This document shows positions 1-4,996 of a DNA stretch of 5,261 nt, piece by piece (positions within the stretch are counted from its first letter, which is position 1; the number at the start of each line of letters is the position of its first letter). The DNA lies in contig JANTFJ010000209.1 in assembly GCA_024763495.1 (NCBI GenBank), positions 1 to 5,261 on the forward strand, written 5' to 3'. This DNA comes from Desulfobulbaceae bacterium (GTDB lineage Bacteria; Desulfobacterota; Desulfobulbia; Desulfobulbales; SURF-16). Both the position numbers and the translations under genes were made by a program. The notes beneath the pieces are model-generated. The model made no database searches, was not told where the DNA came from, and saw only the letters and a list, made by a program, of their open reading frames with translations.

Positions 1-1
1 C

Positions 2-588
2 GTGGAAAGCATAGAGAACGACTTCGAATTCGTGGGCCAGTTCAGCGTCAGGAATATGGGCCATGGTCTCCACTTCATGCGTAACCGGTTCTACTCCACC
101 GACCTGGGACGGTTTATCAATGAAGACCCGATCAGTATTGCCGGGGGATTAATCTTTATGCTTATGTTGGAAATGATCCGATTAATTGGATTGACCCGAC
201 AGGACTATTTTGGAAAGAGGTAGGTGATTTTGCTATAGGCAAAGGAACAAGTGAAGCTTACGACAAGACCATTGGTTCTTTAATTAATGAGGTCGTAAAA
301 AACGAAAACGGCCAAGAAATAATTAAAGACGGTATTGTTGGTGCAAGCTCGGGACTTATAACTGGCACTTTGACCGGTGCAGGACTGGGTGCACTGTCTA
401 GTGGCCCTTTAGCAGGTATTGGAGCCCTTGCTGGTGGAACAATTGGAGGTGTAAGCGGTTCCATAACTGGTTTAACGACGGGACTTTTGGGTGGGACAAT
501 GAAAGCAATTACCGGATATGACAAAGTGGTAGCTGATATTATTGATAATCTTCCAGAAAACAGCACAAATAAGTGCCATAACTACTAG
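2..588 (+). pseudogene. RHS-repeat polymorphic toxin, 3' end, frameshifted
   Basis: This is the C-terminal end of an RHS/YD-repeat protein whose 5' part lies outside the window. RHS proteins form a secreted or surface shell that delivers a variable C-terminal toxin to neighbouring cells. Seen: the RHS-associated core (FVGQF, GLHFMRNRFYS, DLGRFINEDPI, AGG) is read in the frame starting at base 2. The core continues as INLYAYVGNDPINWIDPTGL, but in the frame of base 148. The two halves join if one base is restored in the G run at 143-147, giving AGG-INLYAY as expected for the family. Without repair, translation leaves the core and stops at 221-223. After DPTGL (ending at 207) a 126-codon variable domain runs to TAG at 586-588. 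The assignment to RHS is secure. Whether the frameshift is a mutation or a sequencing error cannot be told here. Confidence 0.88.
208..588 (+). other. Variable C-terminal (candidate toxin) domain of the RHS protein
   Basis: By position, directly after the DPTGL motif that ends the RHS core, this should be the toxin payload. It begins FWKEVGDFAIGKG. It then has a mixed helical stretch (SLINEVVKNENGQEIIKDG) and about 50 residues dominated by Gly, Ala, Leu, Ile, Ser and Thr. Glycine is spaced as in glycine-zipper membrane helices (GLITGTLTGAGLGAL, GIGALAGGTIGG, GLTTGLLGG). It ends with a polar tail, MKAITGYDKVVADIIDNL and about ten more residues. I see no nuclease, deaminase or peptidase motif (no HNH, no HxxxE, no clustered His/Cys). 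A membrane-acting or pore-forming mode is therefore an inference from composition. It could instead be a linker or trafficking segment of a toxin whose active end is lost. An orphan start inside this frame (TTG at 370) has no convincing ribosome binding site. Confidence 0.6.
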
Positions 589-595
589 CTAAAAG

Positions 596-841
596 ATGAT
601 AATCTGCAAAAAATGCAAAACAAAAATTAAACGTGTAAAGTCCGAATTGTTTGGAGTTTTGCTTACTTTATGGGCTTTCCTTAATCTCCTATTGTTTGGA
701 TTAAGTTTCACAACCACGTGCTTTAGCATTATTTCTTTATGTCTAGGAATTAAAATATTAATGCAGAAACCGTCAAAGAATTTTGTCTGTAGAAAGTGCT
801 TAAGTGAAAATTCTCAGTCTGATGTTCCCAAAAAATCATAG
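596..841 (+). CDS. Small two-TM protein with paired CxxC motifs, candidate immunity protein
   Basis: The gene encodes 81 residues and starts at ATG 596, seven bases after the RHS stop codon. The ribosome binding site is weak (AAAAG only), so translational coupling to the toxin gene is plausible. Seen: CxxC at residues 4-7, a basic stretch (KTKIKRVK), hydrophobic segments at about 18-36 and 39-56, a basic loop, and a second CxxC at 65-68 followed by a polar tail. The positive charges on both outer sides predict a membrane hairpin with both ends in the cytoplasm, where the four cysteines could form one metal knuckle. The layout recalls LITAF-like domains, in which two CxxC halves flank a membrane segment, but I do not claim homology. 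Known of RHS loci: a small immunity gene normally follows the toxin end directly. A membrane immunity protein would suit a membrane-acting toxin. The immunity role is inferred from position and topology. Confidence 0.7.
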   Translation: MIICKKCKTKIKRVKSELFGVLLTLWAFLNLLLFGLSFTTTCFSIISLCLGIKILMQKPSKNFVCRKCLSENSQSDVPKKS

Positions 842-1110
842 CTAGTGTCTGTCCACGCCAACATAACTATTTGATTTAATAAGGAGAAATTGCCTTTTTG
901 GGGTGCCAAAATTCGTGATTTATGGGCAAATAGGGGACGTTCTTCATATTATAAGTTTTCATTACGGAGGGGAGGCGGGTGGAAAAAGATATCCCATAAA
1001 GACAGCGGCGACAAACCCACAAGCACAGACCTTCAATAACCCCAAGGCCAACAATAGAGAAAGGGGACGGATTTATTTAATTCTCTTTAAAAACAGCTTG
1101 ATGTGACAGG
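842..1110. other. Gene-free stretch with repeat-like AGGGGACG motifs
   Basis: I see no gene here that I can support. The octamer AGGGGACG occurs twice in the same orientation, at 932-939 (continuing TTCTTCATATT) and 1062-1069 (continuing GATTTATTTAATT). Short T/A-rich tails after a GGGGAC core are typical of the repeats scattered with REP-associated transposases in many proteobacteria. This is a resemblance, not a match. One short open frame (903-1106, GTG start) crosses the stretch but contains both motifs and has no recognisable domain. The region may be the remains of one or more small non-autonomous elements inserted behind the RHS locus. Confidence 0.35.
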
Positions 1111-1145
1111 TAAAGGCGGCGGAGAACTCAATCTTCCCGCCTTTA
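1111..1145 (+). terminator. Hairpin with 9-bp stem, possible terminator
   Basis: TAAAGGCGG (1111-1119) is perfectly complementary to CCGCCTTTA (1137-1145), with a 17-base loop that can pair further in part. The stem is GC-rich in its upper half and is followed by TTCATT, a poor U tract. It could end transcription from the toxin-immunity side, or be one arm set of the repeat DNA around it. The pairing is certain and the function is not. Confidence 0.35.
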
Positions 1146-1170
1146 TTCATTAAATCGACCTTCCTTACAT

Positions 1171-1233
1171 AAAAACCAGGATCAGGTCTTGAAATATCGC
1201 TTTCTTATATTTCAAGACCTGACCCTGGTTTTT
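1171..1233. repeat. Large near-perfect inverted repeat (27-bp arms)
   Basis: The left arm (1171-1197, beginning AAAAACCAGGATCAGG) and right arm (1207-1233, ending CCTGACCCTGGTTTTT) are reverse complements at 26 of 27 positions, around a 9-base loop CGCTTTCTT. The single mismatch is A against C. The right flank gives a T run on the + strand and the left flank gives a T run on the - strand, so the structure could act as a bidirectional terminator. The CAGGTCTTGAAATAT core resembles the palindromic units I associate with REP or MITE families in Desulfobacterota. The right arm ends a few bases before the truncated envC-like reading frame begins, so the element probably marks a rearrangement junction. 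Confidence 0.8.
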
Positions 1234-1240
1234 TTACAAA

Positions 1241-1817
1241 CGCGCCATCAGGGAAATGGAAAAGGCGGCCAGGGAGCTGACCCGAACCATTGCTGACCTG
1301 GAACAACAATTTGCCGACATCCAGGATCAAAAAAATATTGAAAAAATCAAGGCCTATCCCCTGGAACCATTCAAAAAACGCCGCCCCAGGCAGAAATTTT
1401 CAAGCCAGCGCGGCAGCCTCACCCCTCCGGCTCCCGGTAAAATCGTTAAATAGTTCGGCAAAAACCGGGATGACAAATTCAACATCACAACCTTTGCTAA
1501 CGGTATTGACATCCAGACCGAGCCAGGGGCGGACGTCAATGCCTTATTTGCCGGAAAAGTTGTATTTGTCGACTTTTTAAGAGGTTATGGCATGTTGATT
1601 ATCATAGATCATGGCGAACAGTATTACAGTTTAATCGGCGGCCTGGGTAAAATAACAAAAAAAGTAGGCGAATGGGTAAAAAAAGCGAAATTATTGGATC
1701 GTCCAGCAATCATGTCGGTCTGCTCAGCCAGGGACTGCACCTGGAATCCGCCATTCCACCACCCCGGAAGATCCGCTTAAATGGCTTGATCCTGCCAAGA
1801 TCGAATTTGCCGAATAG
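1241..1817 (+). pseudogene. envC: EnvC-like murein hydrolase activator (degenerate LytM/M23 domain), decayed fragment
   Basis: EnvC is a periplasmic coiled-coil protein with a degenerate LytM domain that activates amidases during septum splitting. Seen: the end of a coiled coil (REMEKAARELTRTIADLEQQ), the linker SSQRGSLTPPAPGKIVK, then a LytM fold (FGKNRDD, GIDIQTEPGADVNALFAGKV, VDFLRGYGMLIIIDHGEQYY, GEWVKK). The usual zinc ligands of active M23 enzymes are absent (GIDI, and IGG where YAH is usual), as in EnvC. Lesions: TAG at 1451-1453 between K and FG, a one-base loss after the A run near 1678-1685 (continuing EIIGSSSNHVGLLSQGLHLE), and another one-base loss near 1745-1748 (continuing RHSTTPEDPLKWLDPAKIEFAE, stop 1815-1817). 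The signal peptide and most of the coiled coil are missing. Upstream DNA is unrelated, so the gene was cut at about 1240, beside the palindrome. Confidence 0.85.
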
Positions 1818-1883
1818 TTTTCTGTCATCTGTTTTTTACAGACATCGCAAATATTGATGAACTCGTAAAAAGTCTTAACTCAC

Positions 1884-1910
1884 CATGAAGCTCATGAAGA
1901 GCATGAAGTT
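1884..1910. repeat. Three tandem 9-bp units (CATGAAGNN)
   Basis: CATGAAG occurs at 1884, 1893 and 1902, each followed by two variable bases (CT, AG, TT). This is a perfect 9-base period over 27 bases. It immediately precedes the REP-like palindrome, so both may belong to one interspersed repeat unit. Confidence 0.7.
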
Positions 1911-1919
1911 ACAGGACTC

Positions 1920-1943
1920 TGTAGGAGCCTGCCTGCAGGCGAT
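1920..1943. repeat. REP-like palindrome
   Basis: The stretch TGTAGGAGCCTGCCTGCAGG followed by CGAT has the form of extragenic palindromes in Gammaproteobacteria and Desulfobacterota, in which TGTAGGAGC is followed by a short GC-rich stem and CGAT. GCCTGC (1927-1932) pairs with GCAGGC (1935-1940), and CCTGCAGG (1932-1939) is itself an 8-bp palindrome. The REP label rests on this shape. No second copy is present in the window. Confidence 0.5.
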
Positions 1944-1950
1944 CTGAGTT

Positions 1951-1991
1951 TTAAAAATAAAATCAATAAATTGTTTAGGCAGTGGCTTTAA
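1951..1991. repeat. 41-bp direct repeat, left copy
   Basis: It matches 5075-5115 at 35 of 41 positions with no gaps. The most conserved part is AATTGTTTAG, CA and TGGCTTTAA. The differences are mostly transitions near the right half (GGCAG against GACAA) and changes in the A-rich half. The two copies lie about 3.1 kb apart in the same orientation, outside the kinase-brnTA segment. Possible origins are a shared mobile-element end, the 3' ends of a duplicated lost gene, or an interspersed repeat family. Confidence 0.7.
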
Positions 1992-2221
1992 AAAAATATC
2001 CGGCATTACAGCTGGATACATTGCTCGCCGCTGCAGAGCCACCAGGCTGAATTGCTTGAAGTAAACTTCTCCCAGCGCCGGACTCGTCTTATTGGGGGCC
2101 TCGTTGCTTCTCTTTCCAAAGATTAAGATGTTCAAAGATCGATATTTCATCGGCTTTCTGTGTTTCTGATTCAGCTTTTGCCGCCTTCAACCGGTTTGCG
2201 TGCATGGGGAACAGCTTTTTG

Positions 2222-2251
2222 TTGTATACTATTAAAAATACAGGCTACAAT
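2222..2251 (+). promoter_or_regulatory. Possible sigma-70-type promoter for the kinase gene
   Basis: TTGTAT (2222-2227) and TACAAT (2246-2251) are separated by 18 bases. The -10 matches consensus at five of six positions, the -35 at only three. A start near 2258 would give a leader of about 180 bases before the kinase. In AT-rich intergenic DNA such matches occur by chance, so confidence is low. Confidence 0.22.
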
Positions 2252-2281
2252 AAGATATGATTAAAAGTTTCCTATTAGTCC

Positions 2282-2369
2282 TCGCCTGAGGTTTGCACTC
2301 ATTAGGCGCTTACCCCATGAGTAGTTACGTTTTTTATACCTGTCAGGCGAAGTGACGGCTTCTCAGAAG
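2282..2369 (+). promoter_or_regulatory. Leader region with mutually exclusive stems upstream of the kinase
   Basis: TCGCCTGA (2282-2289) can pair perfectly with TCAGGCGA (2343-2350). The same left strand can instead form a local hairpin: CGCCT 2283-2287 with AGGCG 2304-2308, plus GAG/CTC across a 3-base bulge and a 7-base loop. A third small hairpin, CTTC-TCA-GAAG, lies at 2359-2369. Competing stems in a leader can act as an attenuator or ligand switch, but I recognise no known riboswitch class. The region could equally be repeat debris, since it contains one of the inverted repeat copies described separately. Confidence 0.25.
2313..2328 (-). repeat. Inverted repeat copy, left (GTAACTACTCATGGGG on - strand)
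   Basis: Read on the - strand this is GTAACTACTCATGGGG. It matches the + strand at 4997-5012 (GTAACTGCTCACAGGG) at 13 of 16 positions, and an A5 tract precedes both copies. The two face each other in inverted orientation across about 2.7 kb that contains the kinase, the small membrane protein and brnTA. On the - strand the sequence continues GTAAGCGCC, which resembles IS66-type ends (GTAAGCG). That resemblance is from memory and weak. Confidence 0.45.
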
Positions 2370-2439
2370 TAATCCCCATAACTCATAAAGTTTAATTAAA
2401 GGCTCACTTAAGGGCTCACCCAAAAATAAATTAGCAGAG

Positions 2440-4080
2440 ATGAGGTGGATGGTGAATCTTGATAACCAAGTGACAAGGCAAAAGAATATGGCTACTGACC
2501 CGGCCAAGGTTAAGTTTTATCTGGATCAAATCCATGATGGTGTTTTTGTCTTTGATCCTGACAGTTTAAGGTTTGTTTATGTTAATCAGGGAGCACTTAA
2601 ACAGGTTGGAACAGGAGAGCAGGAGCTGCTTGCCATGACTCCACTTGATATCATGACAGATATCGATGAGCATAGTTTTCAACGGTTGTTGACAGACGTA
2701 CATAATACAAGTGATAACTCCTTGAGTGTTGAAACGGGAATTTGGCATACGACCGGCTATTTGCTGCCCGTGGAGATAACTTTGCAATTTTTGGGGAAGG
2801 AAGGGGATGGCCGATTTCTAATTGTGGCCAGGGATCTCACTGAGAGCAATCGGAAAAAAGAGGAGTATCGTCGTCTCTTTGACGCCTCCCATGATGCCAT
2901 TGTTGTTTTAAATAAAGAGGGCTTTATCGATTGCAATAAGGCGGCTCTACACATGTTTGGCTATAAACATAAGGATGAATTTCTGCTCTTGCATCCAGCC
3001 GATATCTCTCCTGAGAACCAGCCTGATGGCAGTTCCTCAATATCCGCAGCACAAATGCATATCCAAAATGCCATCAGCAACAATATTGATCTCTTTGAGT
3101 GGCGGCATCGGCGCCGGGCTGGCATAGAGTTCCCGACAGAGGTGCTGCTCAGCAGCTTTGAACGTGATGGTGAAATTGTTATCATGGGAGTAGTGCGGGA
3201 TCTCAGTGAACGACAGCGGGCGGAAAGGGAAAAGGAAAAACTACAGAGCGAGCTGCTTCATGCCCAGAAACTGGAATCCGTAGGCCAGTTAGCGGCCGGA
3301 ATCGCTCATGAAATTAACACTCCTACCCAATATGTGGGTAGTAATATAGATTTTTTTGAGGATGCCGTGGATGATATTAAAAAATGCATGGCTCGATTGC
3401 AGGAGATTGCCGATAAAACGCCGGGGCCTGTGGCGGAAGAAATCAAGGCGGCCCTGGAAGAGGCTGATTGGGAATTTTTGGCGGACGAGCTGCCCCAGGC
3501 CATCAGCCAGTCTCAGGAGGGGGTAAAAAGGGTAACATCCATTGTACGGGCCATGAAGGAATTCTCCCATCCCGGCAGTAAGGAAATGACGTCAACGGAC
3601 ATTAACAGGCTGCTGAAAACCACTATAACCGTGGCCCGTAATGAGTGGAAATATGTGGCGGATATGGAGTTGGATCTTGATGAGTCTTTACCACCAGTGC
3701 CATGTCTGGCTGATGAAATGGGACAGGTTGTACTTAACCTCCTGGTCAATGGCGCCCATGCCATTGGCGATGTTACGGCGGTTCATCCTGATATCGGCAA
3801 AGGAGTGCTAAGGGTAAAAACCAGCTATGATGAAGACAACATTAATATAGAGATAAGTGATAGCGGCGCCGGTATCCCTGAGGATATTCAGAAAAAGATT
3901 TTTGATCCATTTTTTACCACCAAAACGGTGGGCAAGGGAACCGGTCAGGGCTTGGCTATTGCCCATGACGTGGTTACGGGAAAACATGGCGGTTCCTTGA
4001 CCTTTACCAGCAAAGTAGGAGAGGGAACAACTTTTATTATTTCACTGCCCCGCCAAAAGAAGACCGGCGATGATGGATGA
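2440..4080 (+). CDS. Cytosolic PAS-PAS sensor histidine kinase
   Basis: This is a 546-residue two-component kinase that autophosphorylates on His and passes the phosphate to a response regulator. Seen: PAS 1 at about 21-137 (DGVFVFDPDSLRFVYVNQGA), PAS 2 at about 141-260 (RRLFDASHDAIVVLNKEG, ending in VVRDLSERQ), and a short coiled coil at 256-280. The H-box is VGQLAAGIAHEINTP with phospho-acceptor His290. The N-box is VVLNLLVNGAHAI (Asn433, Asn437), followed by G1 DSGAGIP (474-480), F-box FDPFFTTK (488-495) and G2 GKGTGQGLA (498-506). All catalytic boxes are intact. About 140 residues separate the H- and N-boxes, longer than a minimal HisKA. No membrane segment or receiver domain is present, so it should sense a cytosolic signal. 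Start: ATG 2440 has a poor site, whereas GAGGTG at 2442-2447 could serve GTG 2452, so the protein may be four residues shorter. No partner regulator is in the window. Confidence 0.95.
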   Translation: MRWMVNLDNQVTRQKNMATDPAKVKFYLDQIHDGVFVFDPDSLRFVYVNQGALKQVGTGEQELLAMTPLDIMTDIDEHSFQRLLTDVHNTSDNSLSVETGIWHTTGYLLPVEITLQFLGKEGDGRFLIVARDLTESNRKKEEYRRLFDASHDAIVVLNKEGFIDCNKAALHMFGYKHKDEFLLLHPADISPENQPDGSSSISAAQMHIQNAISNNIDLFEWRHRRRAGIEFPTEVLLSSFERDGEIVIMGVVRDLSERQRAEREKEKLQSELLHAQKLESVGQLAAGIAHEINTPTQYVGSNIDFFEDAVDDIKKCMARLQEIADKTPGPVAEEIKAALEEADWEFLADELPQAISQSQEGVKRVTSIVRAMKEFSHPGSKEMTSTDINRLLKTTITVARNEWKYVADMELDLDESLPPVPCLADEMGQVVLNLLVNGAHAIGDVTAVHPDIGKGVLRVKTSYDEDNINIEISDSGAGIPEDIQKKIFDPFFTTKTVGKGTGQGLAIAHDVVTGKHGGSLTFTSKVGEGTTFIISLPRQKKTGDDG

Positions 4081-4368
4081 TTCAAGACTGGGGAAATAGA
4101 GTGAAGCGAGACCCAACGCCCTCATTGCAGGAACACAATGAGTTTGCTGAAGCAGTTGGTCGTGAGTTTTGCTGGTTGCCACCTGAGTATAATAAGATAA
4201 TGAGTCTTGGAAATGTAACATCATTTCTTCATACTTTTGACGAAGCAATATCTGCTTTTTATGTCTTTTGCCAAAAAATGACAGAAGTAATGTTATGGCC
4301 TGTGAAATTATTACGCCGCAAAGAGCAGACGAAGCAGCGATTATAGAAGTAGTTACTTGCTGTTCCAA
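4042..4368 (-). CDS. Small single-pass membrane protein of unknown function
   Basis: The frame gives 108 residues from TTG 4368, 11 bases after the brnA stop, so it is probably co-transcribed with brnTA. Seen: an N-terminal hydrophobic segment (residues about 8-32), a basic stop-transfer cluster KRHKKQ (34-39), then a helical region rich in Q, E, K and L (LLRQKYEEMM, QLLQQ) and the end LASLYFPSLES. This looks like a membrane-anchored helical bundle with its body in the cytoplasm. I know similar small proteins with an N-terminal anchor and KYEE-type helix but no assigned function. The last 12 codons and the stop are antisense to the end of the kinase gene (4042-4080). The gene may overlap naturally or may have lost its own 3' end at about 4081. 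No strong ribosome binding site precedes TTG. The opposite + frame (4077-4346) is less protein-like. Confidence 0.6.
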   Translation of the reverse strand: MEQQVTTSIIAASSALCGVIISQAITLLLSFFGKRHKKQILLRQKYEEMMLHFQDSLSYYTQVATSKTHDQLLQQTHCVPAMRALGLASLYFPSLESSIIAGLLLAGQ

Positions 4369-4379
4369 GCTCGCCAGCT

Positions 4380-4688
4380 TTATGCTGCTCGTTGCGATTT
4401 TACATATTTTTGGAGAATATCGTTGATTTTGGTTTGCCAGCCTTTTCCTTGGGCTTTGAAAAAATCCAGAACCTCTGCATCCAGACGAATGGTGGTTGAT
4501 TTTTTAGGATTTATTGATTTGGGACGGCCAACGGTTCTTTTGATGCCTTCCCGCATTTCTTTTTTGCTTAATGGCCGATCGTCTTCGTCTTTGCCGTTCC
4601 AAACAAAGTCACCGTTTTGGGGTGGGATAGCTGTTGCTGCGATAATCTTTTGTCTCTGTTTACTCAAATTCGTTTGCGAGCCACTCAT
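4380..4688 (-). CDS. brnA: BrnA family type II antitoxin
   Basis: BrnA is the antitoxin of the BrnT/BrnA type II system. It binds and neutralises the ribonuclease BrnT and represses the shared promoter through a ribbon-helix-helix-like C-terminal domain. Seen: 102 residues with a polar N-terminal region, a basic linker (RTVGRPKSINPKK, 51-63), then the family signature TTIRLDAEVLDFFKAQGKGW (65-84) and QTKINDILQKYV, which gives one beta strand and two helices. ATG 4688 is supported by GGGAGG (4701-4696) with seven bases between. The ancestral brnT stop overlaps this start as ATGA. The gene is intact although its toxin is broken, and length and motifs look normal. Without an active toxin it may persist as a repressor or by recent decay of its partner. 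Family assignment is firm. Confidence 0.9.
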   Translation of the reverse strand: MSGSQTNLSKQRQKIIAATAIPPQNGDFVWNGKDEDDRPLSKKEMREGIKRTVGRPKSINPKKSTTIRLDAEVLDFFKAQGKGWQTKINDILQKYVKSQRAA

Positions 4689-4937
4689 GATATTACCTCC
4701 CGTTCATCCCTGCTTGCTCAGCGAAAACTGATGATACGTTCTCCGTTTCCGGTATGCACCACAGTCAGCACAGCAAGTTGGTTAAAAACATAGGCAAAGG
4801 ACTGAGTACGCTGTTCATTGTTGCGCACTACCTCAACATCAAGACGAAATGGACTGTCAAGAACCTGGTTGACGTTATTAAACGTTAAGACCATGCTTTG
4901 CCAGATTTTTAATACGTTTTGTTTCGTCCCATTCCAT
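4685..4937 (-). pseudogene. brnT: BrnT family ribonuclease toxin, frameshifted with in-frame stop
   Basis: BrnT is a small RelE-like-fold ribonuclease that inhibits translation and is held in check by BrnA. Seen: the N-terminus MEWDETKRIKNLAKHGLN is read from ATG 4937, matching the family's E-W-D-x-x-K...KHG start. It then hits TAA because of one extra base near 4883. One base over, the frame continues FNNVNQVLDSPFRLDVEV, AYVFNQLAVLTVVHTGNGERIISFR. That frame meets TGA at 4718-4720, where the family has Arg (ISxRRA), so CGA to TGA is the simplest change. Beyond it ASRDEREVIS leads to a TGA at 4685-4687 overlapping the brnA start. Repaired, the protein would be about 84 residues, close to family length. 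Two independent lesions make loss of function likely unless the sequence has errors. Confidence 0.88.
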
Positions 4938-4944
4938 ATCAAAT

Positions 4945-4973
4945 ATCGTAGTAACAAAAACTTTTCGTGTCAA
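4945..4973 (-). promoter_or_regulatory. Promoter for the brnTA cluster, near the brnT start codon
   Basis: On the - strand TTGACA (4973-4968, perfect -35) is followed after 17 bases by TACGAT (4950-4945, four of six -10 positions). Transcription would begin at about 4939-4938, one or two bases before ATG 4937. The original brnT message would thus be leaderless or nearly so, which fits the absence of a ribosome binding site there. AACAG-TTT-CTGTT (4973-4985) is a short palindrome touching the -35 and could be an operator for BrnA autorepression, which is known for the family. Operator function is inferred. Confidence 0.5.
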
Positions 4974-4996
4974 ACAGTTTCTGTTATTACAAAAAG

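Larger units (their letters stand above)
1818..2221. other. Gene-free stretch of repeat-like DNA
   Basis: After the envC remnant come a weak hairpin (TCTGT 1828-1832 with ACAGA 1838-1842), a 9-bp tandem repeat, a REP-like palindrome and one copy of a 41-bp repeat, each listed separately. From 1992 to about 2160 the DNA is ordinary in composition. The - strand stays open over 1875-2150, but that frame runs straight through the tandem repeat and the palindrome and shows no domain, so I do not call it a gene. The remainder, to 2221, holds nothing I recognise. Confidence 0.4.

Noticed and set aside
143..153. Programmed -1 frameshift in the RHS gene
   Set aside because: There is no standard X-XXY-YYZ slippery heptamer or clear downstream structure. 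A simple one-base loss in the G run explains the break.
258..566. Open frame on the - strand, 102 codons, proline-rich
   Set aside because: It is the antisense shadow of the glycine-rich RHS C-terminal domain (glycine codons read as proline on the other strand).
903..1106. 67-codon + frame from GTG
   Set aside because: It has no ribosome binding site at suitable distance and no recognisable domain, and it spans both AGGGGACG repeat motifs. It is probably chance in repeat DNA.
1884..1910. CRISPR-like array
   Set aside because: Units of 9 bases with 2-base variation are far too short for repeats and spacers, and no cas gene is present.
1875..2150. 91-codon - frame
   Set aside because: It runs through the tandem repeat, the REP-like palindrome and the 41-bp repeat, and shows no domain. 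Part of it could be an old gene end, but nothing supports a call.
4077..4346. 89-codon + frame overlapping the kinase stop as ATGA
   Set aside because: The overlap is attractive, but the opposite strand carries a better protein (membrane segment, basic stop-transfer, amphipathic helices) placed 11 bases after brnA.
4718..4720. TGA in brnT as selenocysteine
   Set aside because: The family has Arg at this site, no selenocysteine role is known for BrnT, and a second lesion in the same gene points to decay.
4357..4731. 124-codon + frame
   Set aside because: It is antisense to brnA, whose family signature and ribosome binding site are clear.
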